A DNA stretch of 64,000 nucleotides. Source: Aequitasia blattaphilus (GTDB taxonomy: Bacteria > Bacillota > Clostridia > Lachnospirales > Lachnospiraceae). The position numbers and the translations under genes were made by a program. The stretch covers positions 1 to 64,000 of the forward strand of contig NZ_JAMXOD010000001.1 of assembly GCF_024721305.1 (NCBI RefSeq), given 5' to 3'. Of the stretch, positions 45,126 through 54,333 are shown in pieces. Under the pieces are notes generated by a model that worked only from the letters and a program-made list of their open reading frames with translations, made no database searches and was not told the origin of the DNA. Within the stretch, counting starts at the first letter, position 1; each line of letters opens with the position of its first letter.

Positions 45126-46004
45126 TATGCTCATACTTTGTATAAAATCAATAAATTGGTTGGTAACCGGAGAGTGATATTTTTCCTTCATATAAGCGAG
45201 ATAGATAAAGCGCTGATAATTTTCCTCTTCCAATTGGCGGATTGTTACAGGAAAAGAGTTTAACATCGGAATTTCCGGCATAATAGCAAACCCAAAGCCT
45301 TCGGAAACCAAACCTGCAATTGAGGAATCTTCACCAATCTCATAGGCAATGTCAGGAACTATGTTTGCGGATTGGTAAAGCTCCTCGATAGTCGGGCGGA
45401 GACCACTTGATTTGGTAAAAGTAATAAGAGGTTCTTCCTTTAAATCATGAAGGCACAGTTTCTTTTTCTCACCAAGTGGATGGTTCTGGGGAAGTACCAC
45501 GACGAGCTTTTCACGTATGAAGGGGACAAAGATGATATCGTCCCGTAATCGTTCTTTGGAGCAAAAAGCAACATCATAAAGTTCTGATTGAAGCCCTTTA
45601 ATGATATCTGTAGAATTACCAACAGAAAATTGAAAAGAAACATCATAGTTGCTATTTTGTGTTAAAAAGTTTCGCACAAGCTTGGGTGCAAGAGAACTTC
45701 CTAAAGTATAGATATATGCGAGATTGATACTTCCGGAGTTTTCTCCTGCCATTGCCTGAATCTTACGTTTTCCGGCATCGAGTGACTGAACACAGTTCTT
45801 TGCATAATCAAGGAAAAGATAACCATATTTTGTCAGGGATATATTGCGTCCTTTTTTTTGGAATAGCTTCACCTGTAATTCATTTTCAATTGAGTGAATC
45901 GCATGGCTTAAATTGGGTTGACTGACACCCAATTGATCCGAAGCCTTTGTATAGTGTTCCAGCTCCGCTAAAGTAATGAAGTAATGCAAATGGTGTGTAT
46001 TCAT
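45117..46004 (-). CDS. LysR-family regulator (cluster copy 1)
   Basis: 295 residues. The N-terminal winged HTH (about 1-62, LEHYTKASDQLGVSQPNLS) is followed by a two-lobed co-inducer domain. It begins 4 bases after the downstream end of the OYE-type reductase gene, on the same strand. It is a clear paralogue of the second LysR in this cluster: both share YFxxLAxLEHYTKA, GRNIxLTK and the IAYEIxED motif. It probably controls the reductase or transporter genes in response to their substrate. Confidence 0.88.
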   Translation of the reverse strand: MNTHHLHYFITLAELEHYTKASDQLGVSQPNLSHAIHSIENELQVKLFQKKGRNISLTKYGYLFLDYAKNCVQSLDAGKRKIQAMAGENSGSINLAYIYTLGSSLAPKLVRNFLTQNSNYDVSFQFSVGNSTDIIKGLQSELYDVAFCSKERLRDDIIFVPFIREKLVVVLPQNHPLGEKKKLCLHDLKEEPLITFTKSSGLRPTIEELYQSANIVPDIAYEIGEDSSIAGLVSEGFGFAIMPEIPMLNSFPVTIRQLEEENYQRFIYLAYMKEKYHSPVTNQFIDFIQSMSIEK

Positions 46005-46008
46005 ATTT

Positions 46009-48009
46009 TTATAGATAACCTTCTCTTTCTAATATGTTTAAAATATTTCGACCTTCATGAACACCTTCAATAATTCGTCTTGCCCGTACACTGTCTCCAA
46101 TGTTGGAAAGAGTAACATCCTCACCGAAAGCAAGGGCAAGAGAATCATAAACTGGTGAGTATGCTTTCATACCCAAGCAGACAAAGCCATAATCAAAGTC
46201 TAAATCTTGTGTGGTACCATCAGGATTTTTTACAGAAAAGGCAGAGTCCTTAACCTCTAAGAGAGCGGTATTGGTCAGTTGCGTCACATTATTGTCTGTC
46301 ATCATTGTTGTCATCTGTACTTTCGATACAGGATCCAAACCATTTCCAATGATTGGCATCATCTCAACGATGCTTACATCAGCCCCTCTTGGTGCAAAAA
46401 ATTCTACCACATCAAGTCCTACTGCGCCGCCGCCGATTACCACGATCTTCTTTCCTGTCAGGTCATCACCATAGCAATCAATATTTTCAATCATATGGGT
46501 GATAGAAGCTACTTTTCCACCGGGCTGATTCATACGCTCATGGAGTCCCTTGATTGGCGGCAGAAGTGGCGTGGAGCCAGTTGCATTGACAATAATGTCA
46601 GGATGAAGATTTTGAATAAAGGATACAGTAGGCTCTGTTTCAGTAAATATACTTAGGTTCTTCAAATTCTTCGCTCTTTGAATCATATAGTTTGGAAAAT
46701 CAGCCAAACGTTTCTTTTCCGGAATCTTCGAGATCTGAAGGGCAAGTCCGCCAAGTTCTTTTTCCTTTTCAATGAGGAAGGTCTGACAGCCAACCTCGGC
46801 AGCAGTACAAGCGGCTTCCAGTCCAGCAGTTCCACCACCAATAATCACAACGTTACAAGGTTTTGACACATTTTGCTTTTTGTATACTTCCCCAGAAAGT
46901 GTAGAGGGGTTTACAGTACAGCGAATGGGGCGGTTGTTTCCAATTCGATTACCGGCACATCCAATATTACAGGAAATACATTTACGTATCGTTGAGACAT
47001 TTCCTTTAGCTGTTTTATTTACCCAGTCAGGATCGGCAATGAGTCCGCGTCCAATTCCGATTAAGTCCGCATCTCCTCGCGCAAGAATATCCTCAGCAGC
47101 CTTTGGATCACGAACATTCCCCATAGCCATGCAAGGCTTATTGAACTTTGCCTTTACGGCCTTCGCCATGTAAGAACGCCATCCATCTTCGTAGTAACTG
47201 GCGTCAATTTGTTTGTGTATCGATCCATTAAGCCCGGCAGATACATCAAATATATCTACCTCTTCACCGATAAATTCAAGGTACTTTAAGGTATCCTCCA
47301 GGGTGTTTCCACCGGCTAAAAATTCATCCGCACTGACACGCATGATAATGGGGAAGCCGGGACCGACTTGAGAGCGAACTTCTTCTACAACCATCTTTGC
47401 AAAGCGGGAACGATTTTCAATAGAACCACCAAATTCATCCTCTCTTTTATTGGTAAGAGGGGATAGAAATTGGCTGATTAAATAAGAGTGTCCAGCATGA
47501 ATTTCCACAGAATCAAAACCGGCAATTTGAGCACGTCTCGCAGCCTGGCCATATTTTTTGACAATTTCCTGGATTTCCTCTTTCAGAAGAGGACGTGGGA
47601 GCTCGCCGCCGTCTTTAGAGGGAATGTTGGATGCAGATACTGGCTGCATCCCTGTTCGTGATGACATTGCAGATGCACCGGCATGGTTAATCTGTACAGC
47701 AATACAGGCGCCATGGTTGTGTACGCTTTCCGTAAGCTTATAGAGCTGAGGCAAAAAACTATCGTGATCAATACGAATCTGGGTGGTCCCATTTGAGCCT
47801 AGCGGATAATCGATGCCAATATTTTCAACGATAATCAGACCAGTGCCTCCTCTCGCCCGTAGTTCGTAGTAATGAATATGATCGTTGCTGATTTCGCCAC
47901 TCTGAGACCCGTAATTCGTTCCCATAGGTGTCATGACGATTCTGTTTTTTAAGGTCATATTTCGAACTTGAAGGGGCTCAAAAATATGGCCAAAGTCTGA
48001 TTTGTTCAT
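46009..48009 (-). CDS. OYE-family NADH:flavin oxidoreductase with Fe-S and FAD domains (copy 1)
   Basis: 666 residues, the length of 2,4-dienoyl-CoA reductase FadH and of BaiH. An FMN barrel (about 1-350, NRIVMTPMGTNYGS, IHAGHSYLISQFLSPLTNKR) is followed by a 4Fe-4S motif CISCNIGCAG plus a later Cys (CTVNP), then FAD and NAD Rossmann folds (VVIIGGGTAGLEAA; KIVVIGGGAVGLDVVEF). Such enzymes reduce activated C=C bonds of enones or enoates. The substrate here is not shown; its place beside a YdiB-like dehydrogenase suggests a hydroaromatic enone. AGGAGG precedes ATG 48009. Confidence 0.85.
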   Translation of the reverse strand: MNKSDFGHIFEPLQVRNMTLKNRIVMTPMGTNYGSQSGEISNDHIHYYELRARGGTGLIIVENIGIDYPLGSNGTTQIRIDHDSFLPQLYKLTESVHNHGACIAVQINHAGASAMSSRTGMQPVSASNIPSKDGGELPRPLLKEEIQEIVKKYGQAARRAQIAGFDSVEIHAGHSYLISQFLSPLTNKREDEFGGSIENRSRFAKMVVEEVRSQVGPGFPIIMRVSADEFLAGGNTLEDTLKYLEFIGEEVDIFDVSAGLNGSIHKQIDASYYEDGWRSYMAKAVKAKFNKPCMAMGNVRDPKAAEDILARGDADLIGIGRGLIADPDWVNKTAKGNVSTIRKCISCNIGCAGNRIGNNRPIRCTVNPSTLSGEVYKKQNVSKPCNVVIIGGGTAGLEAACTAAEVGCQTFLIEKEKELGGLALQISKIPEKKRLADFPNYMIQRAKNLKNLSIFTETEPTVSFIQNLHPDIIVNATGSTPLLPPIKGLHERMNQPGGKVASITHMIENIDCYGDDLTGKKIVVIGGGAVGLDVVEFFAPRGADVSIVEMMPIIGNGLDPVSKVQMTTMMTDNNVTQLTNTALLEVKDSAFSVKNPDGTTQDLDFDYGFVCLGMKAYSPVYDSLALAFGEDVTLSNIGDSVRARRIIEGVHEGRNILNILEREGYL

Positions 48010-48096
48010 TGTGTATCCTCCTAATTTACATTTTTTAACTTTGTTAATTTTATGTTAAAGGAAGAAAAACAATAAAACAAATTGGTAAATATAGGC

Positions 48097-48123
48097 AAAT
48101 CCATAAATAAAATTTATGGATTT
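48097..48123 (-). terminator. 11-bp inverted repeat after the second LysR gene
   Basis: AAATCCATAAA (48097-48107) pairs perfectly with TTTATGGATTT (48113-48123). On the minus strand it overlaps the LysR stop and precedes the OYE gene, so it may act as a weak terminator or as an operator for the OYE promoter. Confidence 0.5.
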
Positions 48124-49006
48124 ATTGAGCATTGTCCAGAATGTACTGTTTAAAAGCTTGAGCGGCAGGAGCAACGTAAGTGTTTTTTAAGGTGGCAATA
48201 TAGAAGTTTCGTTCCCATACTGGAGAGATAAGAGGGATTGCTTTTATATCCATATGACTTAATAAGGGCATGTTGGGAATAACTGCGATTCCAAAACCAT
48301 GGGATACAAATCCGGCAACCACTTGATCTTCTTCGATTTCATACGCAATCTCAGGAAAATGTCCAATACTGCGGAACAGTTTATCAATAATGGATCGAAG
48401 ACCACTTCGCTTGCGAAAGAAAATATGTGGATAGGGAAGAGTTTCTTCTAAATGAATGCTTGTCTGGTCTGCAAGGGGATGGTTACTGGGAACAGCAACG
48501 ACTAAATCCTGTTTTGAAAAGGGGGTAAAGTCGATGAGAGGTTCATTCTCCATTTTTGAACAGAGCACAAGGTCATAAACTCTATCTTTAAGTCCAGTTA
48601 ACAAATCCGGGGTCAAACCATTATCACCGGATATGTGAAAGTCAATGTTTGAATTGGGATTCTGATCTAAAAAGCCCTTGATGAGTCGAGGGACTAAATC
48701 AGAGCCTAAAGTTCGAAGAAAGCCAATCTCAATCACACCTTCACCTTTTCCAACAAGCTTTAAATTGTTAATACTAGAATCTAATATGCGCAAAGATGCC
48801 TCTACCTCTAAGAGAAAGCTTCGTCCGCATTTTGTTAAAGCGATGTTTCGACCAGCTTTTTCGAATAGTTTTACACCCAATTCTTCTTCAATGGAAGAAA
48901 TGGCATGGCTTAAGCTTGGTTGAGTTATCATTAGTTGTTCAGCGGCTTTTGTATAGTGTTCCAGATGAGCTAAAGCGACAAAGTAACGTAAATGATATAG
49001 GTTCAT
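48122..49006 (-). CDS. LysR-family regulator (cluster copy 2)
   Basis: 294 residues with an N-terminal HTH (LEHYTKAAEQLMITQPSLSHA) and a complete co-inducer domain. It is divergent from the isomerase-reductase-dehydrogenase operon, the classic position of a LysR activator, and shares the 200-base control region with it. ATG 49006 is supported by AAGGAGC upstream. It is paralogous to the LysR at 45117-46004. Confidence 0.88.
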   Translation of the reverse strand: MNLYHLRYFVALAHLEHYTKAAEQLMITQPSLSHAISSIEEELGVKLFEKAGRNIALTKCGRSFLLEVEASLRILDSSINNLKLVGKGEGVIEIGFLRTLGSDLVPRLIKGFLDQNPNSNIDFHISGDNGLTPDLLTGLKDRVYDLVLCSKMENEPLIDFTPFSKQDLVVAVPSNHPLADQTSIHLEETLPYPHIFFRKRSGLRSIIDKLFRSIGHFPEIAYEIEEDQVVAGFVSHGFGIAVIPNMPLLSHMDIKAIPLISPVWERNFYIATLKNTYVAPAAQAFKQYILDNAQ

Positions 49007-49038
49007 ACGGGCTCCTTTCATAATATATTCTTAAAATT

Positions 49039-49054
49039 TGGTATGATTGTACCA
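49039..49054. promoter_or_regulatory. Dyad TGGTA-N6-TACCA, likely LysR box
   Basis: A perfect 5-6-5 dyad lies between the divergent LysR gene and the catabolic operon and contains the T-N11-A pattern of LysR sites (42-54 within the dyad region). It is about 44 bases upstream of the -35 box of the operon, a usual activator distance. Confidence 0.5.
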
Positions 49055-49097
49055 TGACCTATTAGAAAAATCTATGAATTCCGACAAGAATATCAAT

Positions 49098-49126
49098 TTG
49101 TTTTTTATTTAACGACCCAATATAAT
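49098..49126 (+). promoter_or_regulatory. Promoter of the hydroaromatic operon
   Basis: TTGTTT (49098-49103) and TATAAT (49121-49126) are spaced by 17 bases. A leader of about 75 bases follows before the ribosome site AAGGAGA. Confidence 0.6.
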
Positions 49127-49206
49127 TATTTTAATAACAAATGCAACAAGATTGGACGAATATTCGAAAAAAAATGTTCAATTTTTACAATGGAAGGAGA
49201 ATTGAT

Positions 49207-50052
49207 ATGTCAAAAAAATATCCAATAACAATAAGTTCATGGACATTAGGAGATCAATGTAAATTTGAGGAGCGGGTAATAGCAGCGAAAGAAGCAGGTT
49301 TTGAAGGAATCGGATTAAGAGCAGAAACCTATGTGGATGCCTTGAATGAAGGATTGTTTGATGAAGATATCATGGAAATACTTAAAAAGCATGATATGAA
49401 GGTTACCGAGGTAGAGTATATTGTACAGTGGGCAGATGACAACAGAACATACGAACAAAAATACAAAGAGCAAATGTGTTTCCATATGTGTGAATTGTTT
49501 GGTGTTAACCATATCAATTGCGGGTTGATGGAAGACTATACAGTTGAACATACTGCACAGAAACTGAAAGAGTTATGCCAAAGAGCAGGTAAATATACAA
49601 TTGGTGTAGAGCCAATGCCATACAGTGGAATCCCGAATATGAAAAAAGGATGGGATGTTGTGAAAATGGCAGATTGTGAAAATGCAAAATTGATTTTAGA
49701 TACATGGCACTGGGTAAGAGCAAACCAACCGATAGATCTTGAGGTGATAAAAGACATACCTGCTGATAAAATTGTGTCCGTTCAGATTAATGACGTATGG
49801 GACAGAGCATATGCAGAAGCTATTTTGAGAGATGAGTCAATGCATGACCGCTTAGCACCAGGTACAGGAATTGGTTCCACTGCGCCGTTCTTAAAAATGA
49901 TTAAGGAAAAAGGAATTGAGCCAAAGGCAGTAGGAGTTGAAGTAATCAGTGATGCTATTTTAGCAACTGGTGTAAAAGAGGCTGCAAAGCATAATTTTGA
50001 AAATGCGAAGAAAGTAATCAACGAAGTTTGGCCGGAATTGTTAGACGCATAG
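49207..50052 (+). CDS. Sugar-isomerase-fold (AP_endonuc_2) protein, candidate 3-dehydroshikimate dehydratase
   Basis: A 281-residue TIM barrel of the xylose-isomerase-like family. The metal ligands are visible in order: E135 (IGVEPMP), D165 and H168 (LILDTWHW), Q193 (VSVQIND) and E245 (VGVEVIS). The Glu-Asp-His-Gln-Glu set is that of QuiC/AsbF-type 3-dehydroshikimate dehydratases, but also of other sugar and inositol isomerases. A YdiB-like dehydrogenase two genes downstream makes a dehydroshikimate substrate plausible. The start is fixed by AAGGAGA 6 bases before ATG 49207. It is the first gene of the operon. Confidence 0.65.
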   Translation: MSKKYPITISSWTLGDQCKFEERVIAAKEAGFEGIGLRAETYVDALNEGLFDEDIMEILKKHDMKVTEVEYIVQWADDNRTYEQKYKEQMCFHMCELFGVNHINCGLMEDYTVEHTAQKLKELCQRAGKYTIGVEPMPYSGIPNMKKGWDVVKMADCENAKLILDTWHWVRANQPIDLEVIKDIPADKIVSVQINDVWDRAYAEAILRDESMHDRLAPGTGIGSTAPFLKMIKEKGIEPKAVGVEVISDAILATGVKEAAKHNFENAKKVINEVWPELLDA

Positions 50053-50074
50053 AAAGAGAAGTGAGGTAAGATTT

Positions 50075-52000
50075 ATGAAATTTGAAAAAATGTATGAGTC
50101 GATTCAAATCGGACCAATGACGGTAAAGAACAGGTACGTTGTTCCCCCTATGGGAAACAATTTTGCCAATACAGATGGAACATTAAGTGATCAGTCTAAA
50201 GCTTACTATACAAAAAGAGCAAAAGGTGGATTTGGGCTTATTACGATAGAAGCAACTGTTGTTCACCCGGGGGCAAAGGGGGGACCAAGAAAACCTTGTC
50301 TTTATGACGATTCAACAATTGAAAGCTTTAAAAAAGTAATAGACTCTTGTCATAATGAAGGAGCAAAAATTTCCATTCAGTTACAGAATGCAGGTCCGGA
50401 AGGAAATGCAAAGAATGCAGGAGCCCCCATCAAGGCGGCATCTGCAATCCCTTCTGTAGCAGGAAAAGATACACCGGAAGCTTTGACAACAGAGGAGATA
50501 TATGAATTAGCCAAAGGATACGGCGCCGCTGCAAAGCGTGCTATGCTCGCAGGAGCGGATGCAGTGGAAATCCATATGGCTCATGGATATTTAGTGAATA
50601 CCTTCTTATCTCCAAGAACGAATAAAAGAGTGGATGAGTTTGGTGGAAATCTTGAAAATCGTTTAAGATTCCCGAAACTGATTATTGAAGAAATCAAAAA
50701 AGAAACCGAGGGGAAAATTGCAGTTCTTGCTCGTATTAATAGTACAGAGGATATCCTTGGCGGAATGGATGTTAATGATAATGCCACTTTAGCAGTCTGT
50801 CTGGAGTCTTATGGTATTGATGGACTTCATGTATCAAGAGCAGTACATATTAAAGACGAGTATATGTGGGCACCTACAGCAATTCATGCAGGATTTTCAT
50901 CTGATTTAGTGAAGAAGATTAAGGACATGGTTTCTATACCAGTTATCACAGTTGGACGTCATACAGAGCCTTATTTTGCAGAAATGATGGTGCGAAAAGG
51001 AATGGCAGATCTTGTAGCATTTGGAAGACAGAGTCTTGCAGATCCTGAACTACCCAATAAGGCAAAAGAAGGACGGCTGGAAGATTTAAACCCATGTATT
51101 GCCTGTCTGCAGGGATGTGTGGCAAATATGTATAAAGGTGAACCAATTTGCTGTCTTGTAAATCCAGAGCTTGGACATGAGTCGGATGAGGTGACAAAAG
51201 CAGGGGAAGCAAAGAAGGTTATGGTTATTGGTGGTGGTGTTGCCGGATTATGTGCAGCATATACTGCAGCGGAAAAAGGTCACGATGTTACTTTGTATGA
51301 GGCATCAGATGTTTTAGGTGGAAATATGCGACTTGCAGCTTATCCTCCTGGAAAGGGAGATATCGCCAATATGATTCGCAGCTACATAAAAAGAGCAGAG
51401 AAGGCTGGCGTGAAAATATTAATGAATACAGAGGCAACTCTGGATACAGTAAAAGAGGAAAAACCAGATTCTGTCATTGTTTCTACTGGATCAAAGACAT
51501 TAATTCTCCCAATAAAAGGAATTGAGGATCCGGCAATTATCCATGGCTCAGACCTTTTAGATGGAAAAACAGCAGCCGGAAAGAAGGTTCTTGTAGTTGG
51601 AGGCGGAATGGTTGGTTGTGAAACTGCGGCCTTCCTGGGAGAGCAAGAGCATGATGTGACAGTAATTGAGTTTAGAGATACCGTTGGAGCGGATGTAATT
51701 CACGAGCATAGGGTATTTCTGATGGAAGATTTTAAACAGTATGGCATTAATGAAATTACAGGTGCAAAGGTATGTGAGTTCTTCACAGATGGCGTAGCTT
51801 ATGAGACCAGTGACGGAGTAAAGCATGAGACGAGAGGTTACGATTCAGTTGTGCTCTCTATGGGCTTTAGAAACTATAATCCATTTGCAGAAAAGCTAGA
51901 GGAAATGGGTGAAAATGTATTCGTTGTAGGGGATGCAACAAGGGCAAGAAGAGCCTTAGATGCGACGAAAGAAGCGTATGAAGCGGCAGTACAAATATAG
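50075..52000 (+). CDS. OYE-family NADH:flavin oxidoreductase with Fe-S and FAD domains (copy 2)
   Basis: 641 residues with the same architecture as copy 1 (46009-48009). The FMN barrel (VVPPMGNNFANTDG, IHMAHGYLVNTFLSPRTNKR) is followed by Fe-S cysteines in CIACLQGC plus ICCLVNP, an FAD fold (VMVIGGGVAGLCAAYTAAE) and an NAD fold (VLVVGGGMVGCETAAFLG). The family includes dienoyl-CoA reductase and the bile-acid enzymes BaiCD/BaiH; by analogy it reduces a conjugated C=C bond with NADH. It is second in the operon, 22 bases after the isomerase-fold gene. Confidence 0.85.
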   Translation: MKFEKMYESIQIGPMTVKNRYVVPPMGNNFANTDGTLSDQSKAYYTKRAKGGFGLITIEATVVHPGAKGGPRKPCLYDDSTIESFKKVIDSCHNEGAKISIQLQNAGPEGNAKNAGAPIKAASAIPSVAGKDTPEALTTEEIYELAKGYGAAAKRAMLAGADAVEIHMAHGYLVNTFLSPRTNKRVDEFGGNLENRLRFPKLIIEEIKKETEGKIAVLARINSTEDILGGMDVNDNATLAVCLESYGIDGLHVSRAVHIKDEYMWAPTAIHAGFSSDLVKKIKDMVSIPVITVGRHTEPYFAEMMVRKGMADLVAFGRQSLADPELPNKAKEGRLEDLNPCIACLQGCVANMYKGEPICCLVNPELGHESDEVTKAGEAKKVMVIGGGVAGLCAAYTAAEKGHDVTLYEASDVLGGNMRLAAYPPGKGDIANMIRSYIKRAEKAGVKILMNTEATLDTVKEEKPDSVIVSTGSKTLILPIKGIEDPAIIHGSDLLDGKTAAGKKVLVVGGGMVGCETAAFLGEQEHDVTVIEFRDTVGADVIHEHRVFLMEDFKQYGINEITGAKVCEFFTDGVAYETSDGVKHETRGYDSVVLSMGFRNYNPFAEKLEEMGENVFVVGDATRARRALDATKEAYEAAVQI

Positions 52001-52021
52001 AAAATGCGGGGAAATATAATT

Positions 52022-52894
52022 ATGGAAAAGAGAATTACGGGAAGAACAGGTTTACTGGCATTGTTTGGAAGTCCGGTAGGCCACTCCGGATCACCAGCAA
52101 TGTATAACTTTAGTTTTCAGCATGGAGGACTTGATTATGCTTATATGGCATTTGACATCAAAGAAGACCAGATGGAAGAGGCACTAAAGTCAGTTAAGCT
52201 TCTAAATATGAGAGGCTGTAATGTAACAATGCCTTGTAAAAACATCGCAGCAAAGCTTGTGGACGAGATTTCACCGGCAGCAAGAATTATTGGAGCCTGC
52301 AATACCATTGTGAATGACAATGGAACCCTGGTTGGACATATCACAGACGGAACCGGATTTGTACGAAATCTGGAAGAAGAGGGTGTGGACATAAAGGATA
52401 AAAAGCTTGTGGTTCTTGGTGCAGGCGGTGCCGGAACAGCACTTCAGGTTCAGTGTGCTTTAGATGGAGCAAAAGAGATTGCGATTTTTAATGTAAAGGA
52501 TGCATTCTTTGAAAGAGCGTTGGATACCGCAAAGAAGATTGAAAAAGAAGCACCCAATTGTGTAGTGCATGTTTATGACATTGAGGACAAAGGATTGCTA
52601 GCAAAGGAAATTGAAAGTGCAGATATATTAGTGAACTCTACCATGATAGGTATGAAACCTTATCAAGACAGATCTCTGGTAGAAAAAGAATGGTTAAGAA
52701 AGGATTTGGTTGTGGCAGATACAATCTATAATCCGGAAAAAACAAAATTAATCCTGGAAGCTGAGGAAATAGGCTGTAAGGCAATCGGTGGAAAAGGAAT
52801 GCTTTTGTGGCAGGGAGCGGCAGCTTATCAGCTTTATACCGGTCAGGAAATGCCAACAAAAGAATATCAGGAGTTTCAACGAAGCCAGATATAG
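52022..52894 (+). CDS. Quinate/shikimate dehydrogenase, YdiB-like
   Basis: 290 residues. Substrate-site residues of the family are present: S22 and S24 (GHSGSP), K73 (TMPCKN), N94, D109 (TDGTGF) and Q264 (LLWQGA). The cofactor loop GAGGAG (133-138) is followed by FNVKDAFFERA, with Asp160 where biosynthetic AroE has the NRT motif. This loop and MKPYQDRSLV match YdiB, which uses NAD as well as NADP and oxidises quinate and shikimate. It is therefore more likely catabolic than biosynthetic. ATG 52022, 9 bases after GGGGA, is preferred to ATG 52004. It lies between a reductase and an MFS transporter gene. Confidence 0.85.
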   Translation: MEKRITGRTGLLALFGSPVGHSGSPAMYNFSFQHGGLDYAYMAFDIKEDQMEEALKSVKLLNMRGCNVTMPCKNIAAKLVDEISPAARIIGACNTIVNDNGTLVGHITDGTGFVRNLEEEGVDIKDKKLVVLGAGGAGTALQVQCALDGAKEIAIFNVKDAFFERALDTAKKIEKEAPNCVVHVYDIEDKGLLAKEIESADILVNSTMIGMKPYQDRSLVEKEWLRKDLVVADTIYNPEKTKLILEAEEIGCKAIGGKGMLLWQGAAAYQLYTGQEMPTKEYQEFQRSQI

Positions 52895-52918
52895 AACAGA
52901 GTTAAAAGGAGAAGAGGA

Positions 52919-54199
52919 ATGAAAGAGAAAAAGTATATATTATCATTAGTAGTAGTTTATCTGTGCTATTTTACCCATGGTATGCAGGCAATTATTCTAC
53001 AGCAGAATAAGGCGAATTTCTTTACACAGTGGGGATATACAGATGAAGTATTAGGGGCTGCCGCTGTATCATTGGTGGTAACAGCTACCGGATTTGGTAA
53101 GCTTTTAACCGTATGGATTGGTGGAGAAATATCCGATAAAATCGGGCGTAAGGTTATGGCAGTTGCAGGTGGAGTTTTATACGTAATCTGTTTTGCATTA
53201 CTTTATTTTTCCACAAGCTTTACCGCAGCTTGTGTGGCTGGGTTTTTAATGGGAGTTGCAACATCAGGTTTTTGGGATGCATCTTTATATCCAGCTGTTC
53301 AGGAAGCAGTACCGAAGTATTCGGGTTCCGCACTGGTTGGAATCAAGTTGTTTGTGTCTATATCCGGAATTATATATCCGCTATTGGTTGTGTATTTCGC
53401 AGACCAGGGCAATTGGAAAATCAATATTTTGATTCCACTTGTATTGTCAATTGTATGTGTTGTTGTGTCAGTAATTGCACGTTTTGCTTATGATGATGAG
53501 CTAAAGACTGTAGATAAAAAATCAGTAACGGATAAGAAGAAATTTGTGGATCCAGAGGTGGAGAAGGCAAAAGCAAGACAGCTTGTGCCTCCAAACACTA
53601 TGGTACAGATTATTACAATGGCATATGGTTTCTTATGTATGTTTATTATGTTCGGTGCACAACAGTATACAAAGGCATTTGGTATGAATAGTCGTGGACT
53701 TTCGGAAATGCAGGCAGCAGGATTGACATCTATTTATACAGCAGGATCTATTGTTGCAGTTATCTTTTGGGCGATTATGATGGGAAAATTGAAATGGAAT
53801 CCACTCAAGGTTGTTTTGATTGATTCGATTTTCACAGCAGTAGCCTTAGTGATTACATTATTGGTACAAAACGTTATGGTTGTTTATGTTGCCATTGCTC
53901 TCTTAGGCTTCTTTGCGGCAGGTGGAGCTCTTCAGACAGGATTGGGTGTACGACAGCTCTTTTGTCCTGGCCCAAAGGGGAGAAATACAGGAATCTATTA
54001 TACATTTATGAGTCTGGCAAGTTGTTTCCTTCCCTACATTGTATCAGCAATGACAAAATCAATTGGAGAAGCAGCAGCAGTAAATACGATGATGGGATTG
54101 TTGTTAGCAGCAGCAGTAATCTGTATTCTTGCAATGAGCTATCTTGTGGTACAGCATAAGAAAATGTACGGAGTAAGTGCTCTTAAGAAGGCAGAATAG
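52919..54199 (+). CDS. MFS transporter
   Basis: A 426-residue, 12-span major facilitator. The loop between spans 2 and 3 has GGEISDKIGRKVMAVAGG, close to the family consensus, and a long hydrophilic central loop (about 195-225, rich in Lys and Asp) separates the halves. The context with a YdiB-like dehydrogenase recalls the E. coli ydiN-ydiB arrangement, so it probably imports quinate, shikimate or a related acid (inference). A GGAGAAGAGG ribosome site precedes ATG 52919. Confidence 0.85.
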   Translation: MKEKKYILSLVVVYLCYFTHGMQAIILQQNKANFFTQWGYTDEVLGAAAVSLVVTATGFGKLLTVWIGGEISDKIGRKVMAVAGGVLYVICFALLYFSTSFTAACVAGFLMGVATSGFWDASLYPAVQEAVPKYSGSALVGIKLFVSISGIIYPLLVVYFADQGNWKINILIPLVLSIVCVVVSVIARFAYDDELKTVDKKSVTDKKKFVDPEVEKAKARQLVPPNTMVQIITMAYGFLCMFIMFGAQQYTKAFGMNSRGLSEMQAAGLTSIYTAGSIVAVIFWAIMMGKLKWNPLKVVLIDSIFTAVALVITLLVQNVMVVYVAIALLGFFAAGGALQTGLGVRQLFCPGPKGRNTGIYYTFMSLASCFLPYIVSAMTKSIGEAAAVNTMMGLLLAAAVICILAMSYLVVQHKKMYGVSALKKAE

Positions 54200-54215
54200 T
54201 AAGAAATAATGTGGG

Positions 54216-54254
54216 GAGACTGTCGCAGGTACAATACCTTCGGCAGCTCTCTTT
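54216..54254 (+). terminator. Branched hairpin terminator after the MFS gene
   Basis: GAGACTGTCG (54216-54225) pairs with CGGCAGCTCTC (54241-54251) with a one-base bulge. The inner part has a second stem, AGGTA/TACCT. Three T residues follow. It separates the MFS operon from the TRAP genes. Confidence 0.6.
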
Positions 54255-54333
54255 ACTATTGAAGAAGAAATATACTTTTTTGTCTTTTTAAGTTAAAATA
54301 ATAACAAAGTGATTTCAGGAGGTGGAACTTATA

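Noticed and set aside
48678-49023. Plus-strand frames across the second LysR gene
   Set aside because: They are antisense to the conserved HTH of LysR and have no ribosome site.
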